Shown piece after piece: positions 8,682 through 18,800 of a DNA stretch of 40,445 nt (position 1 is the first letter of the stretch; every line of letters starts with the position of its first letter). The notes under the pieces were generated by a model. That model searched no databases. It had not been told where the DNA came from and was given only the letters and a program-made list of their open reading frames with translations. Source of the DNA: an uncultured Lachnospiraceae bacterium (GTDB lineage Bacteria; Bacillota; Clostridia; Lachnospirales; Lachnospiraceae). The stretch covers positions 1 to 40,445 of the forward strand of contig CADABA010000018.1 of assembly GCA_902785985.1 (NCBI GenBank), in the 5' to 3' direction. Made by a program: the position numbers and the translations under genes.

Positions 8682-10718
8682 TCAGGTGCGTAAAGAGCGA
8701 AGTTTTTCAGATGCTTTCCCATATCCCAATGATGATGCTTTTTCCAGCAGCGAACGTGCAGCAGTATCGTTTTTTTCCACTCCGACCCCGGCATAATACA
8801 ACATCCCCAAATTATATAATGCAGGCGGGAAATTCAATGCGGCTGCGTCTCTGAAATATCTTACAGCCTCCGCCAGATTTCCCGGGTCAGTTCCGATGCC
8901 GTTGTAACAGATCACAGCCAGACTGTACATTGCATATGCATCCTTTTTATCAGCAGCCTTTTTCAGCCAGTACTTTGCCTTCGATATATCTTTTGCATAA
9001 TATTTCCCCTCATGATATAACAATCCGATCGTTCTTAAGGCATAAATGTATTCCGCCCGGGCAGATAATTCCATCCAATATAATTTTGTACGGTCCCTGA
9101 CATGCAGCATTTCTGTGTTGAACAGCAGGTACGACAGCCTGTACTGCGCTGCAGGATCTCCCTCTGCCGCCCGGCAGAAAGCTGCAAAAAGAATGATCCA
9201 TTTGCTCCTGATCTCATTGACGCTCTGATTCAAATCTATCTTTCTGATGTCAGTATTGGGAGATAATGTATAAAGAATCCTTTTTGCCAGTTTTAAAGCC
9301 GGATCATATGCAGCCTCTTTATTAACGGCATATAAATCCAGATAACATTCGAAAGCCTTCCTCTCATTCCTGTCTTTATCCGCCCCTGATTCATACATCC
9401 CTGCTCTTTCAAGAAGTGCCTTCTCAGGATCTGACCGTTCATCATCTATGGTTTTTGCATGCTTTATTTCGGACTGCCGGCCGTAACTGTCTGTGTTCCT
9501 ACCGGCCGTCTTCAGCGGCTTGTTCAAGCCGCTCACCTGTTCAAGGACACGTCTCTGATCCGTTGATAACCTGACATGCAGCAGCTTTCCAATTTCCCCC
9601 GTCTCAAGGCAGAAGAGCGTATTGTTCAGAAGCCATTTGATCGGTGAAGCATTCCGGGTCCTGCGATATTCATCCGTCAGTTCTTTTATCTGCAGGTCCG
9701 TAATATTCCAGCAATAATTTCCGGTCCCGGGTTCCTGCGTTATGCCTGCTCCCAACGCACCGTCTTTTCTCAGGTATGTATTCGACTTATTTCCCGATCT
9801 GAATTTATATTTATAAAAGGGATGTTCTATAGTCCTGCTGTTTGTTCCGGATAAAAAAAGCCCCATAAAATCCCGAATCCCTGCATATTCACTGCCTGCA
9901 TACAGTTCTGTCAGTCCTTCAATTTCTTCCCCCATATCCATGCTGTAGGCACGGTACATAACCTCTTTGCCGGCAGAAAACACACCCAGATAATATGGAA
10001 AGAACATGGGCTCGGGAATTTCATGATCAGTCAGCGAGATCGAGATCTTCCCCTGCGGCAGCCCCAGTTCAATCGCCTTTTTCCCGGAATACGACGTTCT
10101 TTTTAATAATTCATTTATTTCCGGGAGCAGATTGGCTTTTTCCGGTCTCATAGGGATCCAGATTGATTTCAGATCATTTCGTTCTGTAATGTCCGTGTCA
10201 TCGATGGTTCTTGCCAATCTTATTATTCTTTCAAACGATTCAGGCATGATCTGCAGGGAGTATTGGTCAAAAATCTTCATCTCTTCGACTAACGAGGAGT
10301 GAACCATCTCATTTAACCTGACCGATTCGAATGCAGGGGTTGTCCCTTCCAGATATCTCCCCAGCTGAGAGTCGACCACCCTGAAATGCCCGCTCTCATA
10401 CAGATCCCTGAAGTATTCATCTGCAATCTGCGACGCTCTCCCCGACAGACCCAGTAATTGATACAGTTCCTGACGGCTCCTGACATAATGTTTTCTTTCA
10501 TTCTTTTCCGGAAAACGATCGCCCTGCGAATACCCGCAGATAAGCATATCCATATACCGTTCGATAATATGATAGCTCGGGTCATGATACTCAACATCAA
10601 TATTCACATGCATTCTGTATACCGGATGATATACCCTGAATATCCTTATTAAATTGGTGTTTTCTGACAGCAGATTGGCTAAGTAATTTATACCTACTCC
10701 AATATTTTCAGTAGTCAT
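8682..10718 (-). CDS. HTH-containing Sel1-repeat protein
   Basis: A 678-residue protein in two parts. Residues 1-420 are a region I cannot name; within it SRQELYQLLGLSGRASQIAD and the following helices look like a winged-helix or HTH element. After a linker (about 420-450), the C-terminal part (about 510-675) has Sel1-like repeats such as AKYWLKKAADKKDAYAMYSL and YNLGMLYYAGVGVEKND, which form helical protein-binding scaffolds. The start overlaps the helicase gene by 11 bases, so the two are probably made together and may form a complex. A short hairpin (CACCTG/CAGGTG) covers the stop codon. No enzymatic motif is evident. Confidence 0.75.
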   Translation of the reverse strand: MTTENIGVGINYLANLLSENTNLIRIFRVYHPVYRMHVNIDVEYHDPSYHIIERYMDMLICGYSQGDRFPEKNERKHYVRSRQELYQLLGLSGRASQIADEYFRDLYESGHFRVVDSQLGRYLEGTTPAFESVRLNEMVHSSLVEEMKIFDQYSLQIMPESFERIIRLARTIDDTDITERNDLKSIWIPMRPEKANLLPEINELLKRTSYSGKKAIELGLPQGKISISLTDHEIPEPMFFPYYLGVFSAGKEVMYRAYSMDMGEEIEGLTELYAGSEYAGIRDFMGLFLSGTNSRTIEHPFYKYKFRSGNKSNTYLRKDGALGAGITQEPGTGNYCWNITDLQIKELTDEYRRTRNASPIKWLLNNTLFCLETGEIGKLLHVRLSTDQRRVLEQVSGLNKPLKTAGRNTDSYGRQSEIKHAKTIDDERSDPEKALLERAGMYESGADKDRNERKAFECYLDLYAVNKEAAYDPALKLAKRILYTLSPNTDIRKIDLNQSVNEIRSKWIILFAAFCRAAEGDPAAQYRLSYLLFNTEMLHVRDRTKLYWMELSARAEYIYALRTIGLLYHEGKYYAKDISKAKYWLKKAADKKDAYAMYSLAVICYNGIGTDPGNLAEAVRYFRDAAALNFPPALYNLGMLYYAGVGVEKNDTAARSLLEKASSLGYGKASEKLRSLRT

Positions 10719-13700
10719 TATACTGTTTTACCTTTTCAATCGTGTCGGCCTTTATGCGATGCATGCCTTTATAGTTAATCAAATTGTCAAAATACCATCC
10801 GGCGGTATGATCCGGATCATGAACGGTCGGTTTTTTTGAAGAAATAAGCGTATTGGCATCCCCTACCATGATTAATAACGACTTCGCCCTTGTCATCATT
10901 ACATTTAATCTTCTGACTTCATTTAAGAATCCGATTCCACCCTTTTGATGATCCATATGGCTTCTTACAAACGAATAAATAATGATCTGATTGTCCCGGC
11001 CCTGAAATGAATCCAGGGTCTCTATCGCAAGATTGTTAACGAGCTCTTCTGTTTTTCCTTTATTATTCGCAAAATAAGGGTTCCGGCTTTCAATCGAGGT
11101 AAGGCTTTCCATTAAGAACTGTCCCGTATACTTACGGATCTTAGCAATCTGCGGGGAGTATGCTGTTATAACTCCTATATCACAGGTAAGCCGCCTTGCA
11201 TCAAAGACTTTTCCATATCTTCTGTTCTTTTCCGGCAATGCTGCATCTGTCAGCAGATCACAAATGATTTTACATAAGATCACTGCACATAATTTCGCCT
11301 CATACTCGTTGAAATAGGAGGTATTCTCTCTGCTTTCCGCCTTCTCTTTTGAAAGACCGGTATCAAAAAAATACATATTGTGATGAAATCCGCCAATTAC
11401 AATGCATTTGTTTTCCGGCTTTACAAAATCACTCTGATACTGTCCCTCATAAAAATACTCTTTAATAAATTCTGCGATGACAGGATGCATTCGGAATTGC
11501 TGATCCAGGACAACAATGTTCTGCGATTTTCCATTCTTTCGAAAATCCCTGAACAGTCTTTCAAATAAACTCTGCGAATAATTTTTTCCAATGAACTTCG
11601 ATATATCCTTTACTTCTTCAAAATATTCGCTCCTGTCAAATATCCGATTATTCTCGACATATTCGCAAAATTCCTGTTCCCCCATGGGAGGCAGCTGCAT
11701 ATGATCACCGATCAGAATAATTTTTTTCGCTTTCACCAGTGGAACGAACAGATTTTCCATCGGGATCTGGCCCGCCTCGTCCACAATCACGACATCATAT
11801 TCAACATTCTTAAAATGCGGATTTGTCTGTGCTCCGATACAGGTCGCGCCTATGATCTTAACGATTCTGAGCAGCGTTGACTCAAAACTGGACTGGTCCT
11901 GCTCCAGCTCACTGACCCAGTTGGCGAGTATTTTATTAAAGACGATGAGTCTTGCAGAGGCATTGTTATTTACCTGCTCAATCAGACCCGGATAATGCAG
12001 TAAATATTCGACCATCTGTTCTTCCGGCAGCGACGGGAACGGCAGCCAGGAGTAGAACGGATTCCCTTCATAATTTTCCAGAGCAAACCAGGCTGTATAA
12101 ATTTTTTTCCTGTTCAGGATACTTTTTTCGATCTCGCTGATTATTTCCTGTCTCTGCTGCCCCAGGATCAATGAAAAGCGCACCCTGTTATCTGTAATAT
12201 AATTGTACAGGACAGCCATGCTTTCAAATAAGCCGTCAAGAATCCGGGCCTGCTCCCTCAGAGCATCCCCGCGAACAGATATCTTTCCCTTTTTCACCAG
12301 ATCGAGAACAATTTGCTGATATCCGGAAACTATAGTGAGACCACCGGATACTTTATTTATTATATCAGACAGCTTCTCCCTGCCTAACAATAAAGAAAAT
12401 ATGCTGTGCCTGTCCAAAGCCTCAGAGACCACTCTCAAAGTCCGGCCCAATGAAACGAAGTCCTCCACTGCATTACATAACAGCACCGTATTTCCGTATG
12501 CTTTCTGCAGCATACGGATCTCTTTTTTTACGTCTTCCATATAAGCAGCCGCTGTTGTTCTGCTCTCGTGCATGATCTCTTTTTCAAGCTGCTCCGTAAT
12601 ATATCTGGGCAGCAGCTGCCTGACAGAATCCAATCGAATATTTTCTTCGTTCCCCAACCGCAGACACAGCATGTCTCTCTCATTGCACTTTTCCAGAACG
12701 TTGTCAACAGCCAGATTATTCTGCGAACAGACCAGTACCCGTTGTCCGTCTTTTACGAACTCTCTGATCATTTCAGTGATGATGGTTGTTTTCCCGGTAC
12801 CGGGCGGTCCCTGAACCAGCAGAAAATCATCGACCTCGAGAGCTCTCTGTACAGCCAGCTTCTGGCTGTCCGTCAATGCGTCAACATCCGAAGGCTTTTT
12901 ATAAGGGACATGCCGTACAATTGGCATGGTCGTTCTCTTTACCAGAATATCCAGCAGGTGCGTATTGACACTTTCACCCTTCTCAAGGCTTCCCAATGCG
13001 GATAATTTGTATCCGTAATCCGGACCGAGAAGCTCCAGGATGTATCCGTTCGGCGGAACATCGATGCGTGCAAGATTATTAAACTTGACAAAAAGCTCTG
13101 TCCCCTCTTTGCGTACAACAGTGCCTTTCGTTAATTCCCGCTCTTCCTGAAAAGTGATCTTTTTCCGTGTGCTGAAGGCGACTTTTGCACCCACGTTAAA
13201 ACGGTTCCATGACTCTGTATCACTGTTAAAAATCTGAAATGCCCTTACAGTCCCATCCTGCCGGCTTTCTCCCGTGCTTTTCCAGGCCGAGTACTGAAGT
13301 GCTTTTAAGAACTCCCTGTCATATTCCTTTTTAGCGGTAATAATCTCTTTCTGCCGCAGCAGAAAATTCATCTTTTCCGCTGCTTCCTGTCTTTTTATTA
13401 CAATGTCTTCCCTGTCCGGATGTTTATAAGAGAGTGCATTCCGTTCTATATAAGCCAGGAATTTTCCAAACCCATTCCTGTCAATAGGTCTGTTCTTCCC
13501 TAATACACATATATTTTCAGTCAGGACTCCTGTCACCAGAACTCTTCGAACTGAGGAATCGAGCGTATCCTCCTGCGAAACAGGCTTAAAGCTGTTGACC
13601 ATGAATCCGATCGCCGTATTTTTATCATCACGATCATATTTTTTATTCGCCGCAAAAGAGTATGATTCTGTGAACAGCCTGTAATACGGACGACCGTCGT

Positions 13701-13872
13701 TCCCTATTTTAACGACAACGCCAAACCCTTTTTCTGCATTGAAGGTATCCAGAAAAGCTCTGTACATTCCGCGGATCCTGTTTATTCGACCCTGATTATC
13801 GAACGCATTCTCATCTGGAAAGAAAATATAAAATTGTTCATTTGTCGAAACAATATATGTTTTCCGATCCAT
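10708..13872 (-). CDS. UPF1/DNA2-type superfamily 1 helicase
   Basis: A 1054-residue SF1 helicase. The N-terminal 330 residues are family-specific and end in a beta-rich region, LPPNGY-like, typical of UPF1 relatives. Motif Q/I is LTDSQKLAVQRAL plus VQGPPGTGKTT (about 345-360), motif II VDEAGQIP (about 696), motif III GDHMQLPP, motif IV DQQFRMHPVI (about 792), motif V LDSFQGRDNQ (about 955) and motif VI MMTRAK. About 330 mostly helical residues separate motifs I and II. All catalytic motifs are intact, so an active NTP-driven RNA or DNA translocase is expected. ATG 13872, with GAGGA before it, is preferred to the TTG at 13896. It follows the Csm4-like gene by 62 bases and overlaps the next gene. 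Confidence 0.9.
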   Translation of the reverse strand: MDRKTYIVSTNEQFYIFFPDENAFDNQGRINRIRGMYRAFLDTFNAEKGFGVVVKIGNDGRPYYRLFTESYSFAANKKYDRDDKNTAIGFMVNSFKPVSQEDTLDSSVRRVLVTGVLTENICVLGKNRPIDRNGFGKFLAYIERNALSYKHPDREDIVIKRQEAAEKMNFLLRQKEIITAKKEYDREFLKALQYSAWKSTGESRQDGTVRAFQIFNSDTESWNRFNVGAKVAFSTRKKITFQEERELTKGTVVRKEGTELFVKFNNLARIDVPPNGYILELLGPDYGYKLSALGSLEKGESVNTHLLDILVKRTTMPIVRHVPYKKPSDVDALTDSQKLAVQRALEVDDFLLVQGPPGTGKTTIITEMIREFVKDGQRVLVCSQNNLAVDNVLEKCNERDMLCLRLGNEENIRLDSVRQLLPRYITEQLEKEIMHESRTTAAAYMEDVKKEIRMLQKAYGNTVLLCNAVEDFVSLGRTLRVVSEALDRHSIFSLLLGREKLSDIINKVSGGLTIVSGYQQIVLDLVKKGKISVRGDALREQARILDGLFESMAVLYNYITDNRVRFSLILGQQRQEIISEIEKSILNRKKIYTAWFALENYEGNPFYSWLPFPSLPEEQMVEYLLHYPGLIEQVNNNASARLIVFNKILANWVSELEQDQSSFESTLLRIVKIIGATCIGAQTNPHFKNVEYDVVIVDEAGQIPMENLFVPLVKAKKIILIGDHMQLPPMGEQEFCEYVENNRIFDRSEYFEEVKDISKFIGKNYSQSLFERLFRDFRKNGKSQNIVVLDQQFRMHPVIAEFIKEYFYEGQYQSDFVKPENKCIVIGGFHHNMYFFDTGLSKEKAESRENTSYFNEYEAKLCAVILCKIICDLLTDAALPEKNRRYGKVFDARRLTCDIGVITAYSPQIAKIRKYTGQFLMESLTSIESRNPYFANNKGKTEELVNNLAIETLDSFQGRDNQIIIYSFVRSHMDHQKGGIGFLNEVRRLNVMMTRAKSLLIMVGDANTLISSKKPTVHDPDHTAGWYFDNLINYKGMHRIKADTIEKVKQYNDY

Positions 13873-13934
13873 AGCCTTTTCCTCATCAACCTTCAATTAG
13901 CGCATTCATCTCCTGACTGAAATCACGGAGGATT

Positions 13935-14720
13935 CTAAAAAACAAGTGCGTAAGGCAGAATTGCAGTTGTCTCAGACTGATATATTGATGGGTAATCCTC
14001 CATTGACAGGACGCTTCCCGCATTTATATATTGCCTTTTTCGGACCGGATCATACTTACACCTGAAAACAGCCTTCTCAAAAGCGGCGATATTCCTGGCC
14101 GCTTCTGCAGGCAGATCCCCCTGCAGCACAAATCTCATGCCCGCGGCAATCGGTTTTGAAATATTCACTGTTTCTGCAACATCAAACCGGTTCCCGTTGA
14201 TCGAGAAGGTCTTTCCCTTCAGGTATGACTCACGGACTTCTCCGGCAGTACACAGATAGATGTCATACTGTCCGTTCGGCACCATGACAGTTTCATACGG
14301 ATTCTTTTTCCGGGGATTAAAATACACTGCCTCGTCAACCTGATCCAAACCCGAAACGATGTATTTATATCCATGCTCAAAAGGAATACCGGCGGCATTT
14401 GTATTCAGTTTTCTGAACAGCTCTGAACCGTCTCTGTAATTCTTCAGCAGTTCAAGGCTGATGTATTTAGCGGCTTTTATTTTTTTTAGTTTTCGATAGT
14501 TCTCATCCCCGTCTACGATCATCGAGTCATATAAATAGGGTTTATACACAAACCCATGGGGAAACAGATCACTGACAGAGATCACTTTATGACCCGAAAA
14601 ACTGCGCACTATTGATTCCGCAATATCATCCGCCTTCGGAAAACTTCGATCTGCATGAATTTCTGATAATTTAAGAGTAATTCTCAGCTCAATATGATTA
14701 ACCGATTGATTTGACAGCAT
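13935..14720 (-). CDS. Csm4-like RAMP (Cas5-group) protein
   Basis: A 261-residue protein with features of the type III Csm4 (Cas5) group. It has an N-terminal strand-helix unit, SVSDLFPHGFVYKPYL (about 48-62) corresponding to the Csm4 S-D-x-F-P...P-K-P segment, KLKKIKAAKYISLELL (about 77-92) corresponding to the K-K-x-K stretch, and a late INAGSVLSMEDYP that matches the glycine-containing C-terminal loop. In type III complexes Csm4 binds the crRNA 5' tag and the Cas10 palm. Here it overlaps the Cas10-like gene by 23 bases, which fits a tight heterodimer. ATG 14720, with GAGG 6 bases before it, is chosen over a TTG at 14750. There is no Cas7-type partner nearby. The assignment rests on motifs and context. 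Confidence 0.62.
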   Translation of the reverse strand: MLSNQSVNHIELRITLKLSEIHADRSFPKADDIAESIVRSFSGHKVISVSDLFPHGFVYKPYLYDSMIVDGDENYRKLKKIKAAKYISLELLKNYRDGSELFRKLNTNAAGIPFEHGYKYIVSGLDQVDEAVYFNPRKKNPYETVMVPNGQYDIYLCTAGEVRESYLKGKTFSINGNRFDVAETVNISKPIAAGMRFVLQGDLPAEAARNIAAFEKAVFRCKYDPVRKRQYINAGSVLSMEDYPSIYQSETTAILPYALVF

Positions 14721-15888
14721 TCCATTCCTCTTCTGTGCAGTACCTGCCAAGCAGATCCCTCATTCGAATAATATTCACAGGGATACTGTTTCGTTCCTCA
14801 GGTGACAGCTTACTGAAACATCGCATATAAACGTCATGGAGTACAGCAATCTGCTCCCACTGCAGTGTAATTACCCGTCCGCCCGATCTCATCGCAACGG
14901 AATTTTTCCCGGGAACGGTCTTCGCTTTTTCAAGCATCTCTTCGCCTTCATTGTAATAATAAAGCAGTGGGACCGCTCCCAGATCATTTCTTATCTCAGT
15001 CACACTTCCCGATATTCCAACGAAATCCTTATATAAAGACAGATATGGGTTTTCAGAAATTTCATTCAGAATACGCGATCTTACACGGGTAATTACTCCC
15101 AGATAGTCTTCAATGGCCGCAATGGCAAAAATATCATCCCCACCGACAAAAATTATTGAGGCATTCTTCTCATTGGCGAACGAACTTTTTAAAACTGTAT
15201 CCAACGCCCCGCTGACCTGCTTACTTCTGTCTACAGTGTGTATTCCTCTGAAGAACAGCCCCAGATTATCGAGATCGAATTTCAAGGCTGCTGTCCTTTT
15301 ATTTTTCGGCCTGATTTCTGATTCTTCAGAGCCCGGCATTCTCTCAGGAGCGAATTCAGATCCGTCTACATCTTTCTCATCTATGAACAGTGTATTCACA
15401 CAGTGATATTTCTGGAATGAAACAGCTCTTCCCAGCTGTGATAAAACATTCCCATCAGTATATAAACGCTCATCAAATTTACGGACTACGGCCTCACAGA
15501 GCCCGTAGAACATTTCCAGCTGACCCTCCGTCGCCTTATACACTTTCAGCTGGATCTCTTTTACAGCGTTATCGATCTCGTCCATTGAGATCTTTCTTCT
15601 GACGGCACATATGATTTTTCCACTTGAGCTCTGAACCGGGTAGAAATTCTTCCCGCCGAATCGGGTGCAAAGATTTTCCTCGATGGTTCCTGTAAGCCAT
15701 TGAATATATTCTGATCTCCTGCTTACACCGGAAACCGTTGAATCTGTACCAATGCTTCCAAAAATGAAGGATTGTATACCCGACAGTTCTATCTCCAAAA
15801 TGGTATTCTTTTTGTGGAACATAAACCACTTTGGTACTGCCTCGTAAAACAGATACTTCTCTGCACCCATAGAATTCACCCGTTTCAT
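14698..15888 (-). CDS. Cas10/Csm1-like palm protein (putative nucleotide cyclase)
   Basis: A 396-residue protein with the two palm-like halves of Cas10. LEIELSGIQSFIF (31-43) is the Cas10 first-palm signature, followed by SRRSEYIQWLTGTI. The second palm has KFDLDNLGLFF (203-213) and FVGGDDIFAIAA (247-258): the GGDD at 249-252 and Asp 205/207 are the expected metal ligands of a cyclic-oligoadenylate synthase. FVGISGSVTEI, then GEEMLEKAK and GKNSVAM complete the palm. It is half the size of Csm1 (about 750-850 residues), with no N-terminal HD nuclease and little room for the zinc and helical domains. It starts directly after the Sel1 gene stop; ATG 15870 is an alternative start. The conserved GGDD predicts an active cyclase or polymerase. 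Confidence 0.8.
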   Translation of the reverse strand: MKRVNSMGAEKYLFYEAVPKWFMFHKKNTILEIELSGIQSFIFGSIGTDSTVSGVSRRSEYIQWLTGTIEENLCTRFGGKNFYPVQSSSGKIICAVRRKISMDEIDNAVKEIQLKVYKATEGQLEMFYGLCEAVVRKFDERLYTDGNVLSQLGRAVSFQKYHCVNTLFIDEKDVDGSEFAPERMPGSEESEIRPKNKRTAALKFDLDNLGLFFRGIHTVDRSKQVSGALDTVLKSSFANEKNASIIFVGGDDIFAIAAIEDYLGVITRVRSRILNEISENPYLSLYKDFVGISGSVTEIRNDLGAVPLLYYYNEGEEMLEKAKTVPGKNSVAMRSGGRVITLQWEQIAVLHDVYMRCFSKLSPEERNSIPVNIIRMRDLLGRYCTEEEWNAVKSIG

Positions 15889-18800
15889 TTATGAAAACAA
15901 TTTGAACCACAATCCGCCTGTACGCCTGCCGGCCTCTTCATCACCGTTTTCAGCCGCATTGACCAGCCATGTTCTTGCAAGTTTTTTATTCCTGGCTACA
16001 CCTTTTCCTTTTGCATACATATCTGACACCTCTAACATGGCATCCACATCACCTCTGGACGCAGCTTCCAGATAATACTGAAAAGCACGGGCATAATCCT
16101 GAGAGGCAAATCGTCCCTCAGCATAGATCGTACCGACCAAGAACATCGCATCCACCACGCCCGCATCGGCAGCCTTTTCAAGATACTTGACAGCCTTACC
16201 CGAATCATGATTTTTGCACTCATTCTCAAGAATCATTTTACCCAGCCTGTAGCAGGCACCTATATGACCTGAATCTGCTGCAACCGTCAGCAGTTCCTCA
16301 GCCTTCCCGAAGTCCTGCTCAATGTGTTTGCCCTGCAGGTACATGATCCCCAGTCTCCAGGAAGCCTCCACATGTGCGGCATCCCGTTCAAGTGCCTTTC
16401 GGTACCATTCTATTGCCTTCCTGGCGCTTTGATCGGTTCCATGTCCCAGATAGTACATTTCCGCAAGATTAAATCGGATCTGCGCATCTGATTCGTCTGC
16501 ACACACACTGTAATACCTGAATGCTTCAGCATAATTCTGTTCAACATGTTTCCCGTAAAAGAACAGATCTCCAAGACACCGGCCGGCCCGGATCATCACT
16601 TCGTTATCCGAATTTTCCTGAGCTTTTTTGTACCATACTACAGCATTTTCAAAGTCGGACAGTTCATCTGATGCATACAGTGCTCCAAGATTCAACTGTG
16701 CTTCTGCCAAAAAATGGGGACTTGAAGCTGCCTTTGTATACCACCGGACAGCCTCATCGAGATTCTTCTCAACACCAACCCCCAATTCATACATAGCGCC
16801 GACTTTATTACATGATTCTTTATGCCCCTTCAGAGCCGCCTGAAAAATATAATGAAAAGCACGGGTATAATCCTGAGGGACCAGTTTTCCCGCACCATAT
16901 ATCATACCTGTCCTGAACATTGCCTCCGCCACGCCTGCATCGGCAGCCTTTTCAAGATACATCCTGGCCTGGCCCGGATCATGGTTCCTGCACTGATCCT
17001 CAAGAATCATCACACCCAGCCTGCAGCAGGCATCCGGATCTCCTGCATCCGCCGCAACTGCCAATAACTCCTCTGCCTTCTCACAGTTCTGCTCAACGTG
17101 TATGCCTTCCAGGTACATTACACCCATTCTCCGGGAAGCCTCCACATGTGCGGCATCCTGGTCAAGCACCTTTTTGTACCAGTACACTGCTTTCTCTGCG
17201 TTCTTACCGTTTCCCAGTCCCAGGTAATACATCTCTGCCAGATTAAACTGAATCTGAGCATCCGATCTGTCTGCACACACACTGTAATATCTGAAGGCTT
17301 CAGAATAGTTCTGCTCAACATGTTTCCCATAGAAGAGCAGATCACCCAGGAATCGGCTGGCCTTCACTGTCACATCTTTGTCTGAATTAGCCTGGGCTTT
17401 TCTGTACCAGACTACAGCATTTTCAAAATCAGACAGTTCCTCTGATGCATACAATTCTCCAAGGCTCAGCTGAGCTCTTGCCATATTATGGGGACTCGAA
17501 GCCGCTTTTGTATACCATCGGACAGCCTCGTCGAGATTCTTCTCAACACCCCGTCCGATTTTATACATGAAGCCAACCTGATCACACGCCAATTTATGGT
17601 CCTTCCCGGCAGCCTGCATAAAATAGCGAAAAGCTTTTGAATAATCTTTTATTAAACCGCTGCCTTCATAGTAGCACCGACCCAGATTCCATAATCCGGG
17701 CGCATATCCCTGGCTTGCAGCTAACGTGTAATATTCAACTGCCTGAACGTTATTTTTCCGAATTCCTGTGCTCCAGCCTTCCTTATAGAATCGTCCGCAC
17801 ATATTCTGTGCTTCTGCCAGGCCCTGCTGCGCAGCCTTCTCGTAATATTGAAAAGCCAGGTCATATTCTCTCCTTGCATGGTAGATACCGGCGAGTTCAT
17901 ACTGTGCATCCCTATATCCCGCTTCAGCCGATAATCTGAACCATTTCTCCGCATCCGCCTTTGACTGAGAGATATGAAATCCGTTTTTATACATGACACC
18001 CAGGTTATATGCACTGCGGGGTATTCCCTGATTGGCGCCGGACAGCACATATTTATATGCCGTTTCATAATTCACTTCCGTCCCCAGGCCGTACAGATAC
18101 GCATTCCCCAATTCATCCCCGGCCAGATCATTTCCCGCTTCTGCTGCAATTTGAAAATATGGTATCGACTTAACTGCGTCTTTTGAGACTCCGGCGCCCT
18201 GCGCAAGCATAGACCCTGCTTTGTAAGCGGCTTCAGCATGTGTGCTTTTATACTCCGCATCTGCATTCTTATGATCTGCCGCTTTGGAATACCAGCGAAA
18301 TGCTGCCGAAAGGTCCTTTTCAGTGCCGGCACCCTCCTCATACATTTTTGCAACCATATACTGTGAAGCTATGCCGTTCGGATCCTGTGCCGCAGTATAA
18401 AATAAGTCGAACGCCTTTGCCGGATCCTTCTCAACGCCCTGTCCGCAGTAATAGTCATACCCCAGCGCATGATATGCTCTTAAAGAACCTTTTGAGACTC
18501 CCCGCCTGTGATAGTTTACAGCCAGTTCGTAATTCGGTCTTCCATCACCTGTACCGGATCCTTCCTGATACATGGAGCCCAGGGCGAGGATCGCTTCCAG
18601 GTAATCTTCTTTCGCAGCTTTTTCATACCATATAAGAGCAGCACTTTCATCTTTCTGCACACCCTTTCCATAGCGCAGAAAATCTGCGACCCGGTAAGAA
18701 GCCTCCACATGTCCCTGTTCTGCCGCTTTTTTGTACCAGGCATACGATAATTCATAATTCTCTGTAATACCGAATCCCCCAAGCCTCAGCACTTCACCGG

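Noticed and set aside
14698..15888. Reading the 396-residue protein as an ordinary GGDEF diguanylate cyclase
   Set aside because: The motif is GGDD, with a first palm containing SGIQSFIF and a DLDNLG metal motif, the Cas10 pattern; there is also an adjacent Csm4-like gene.
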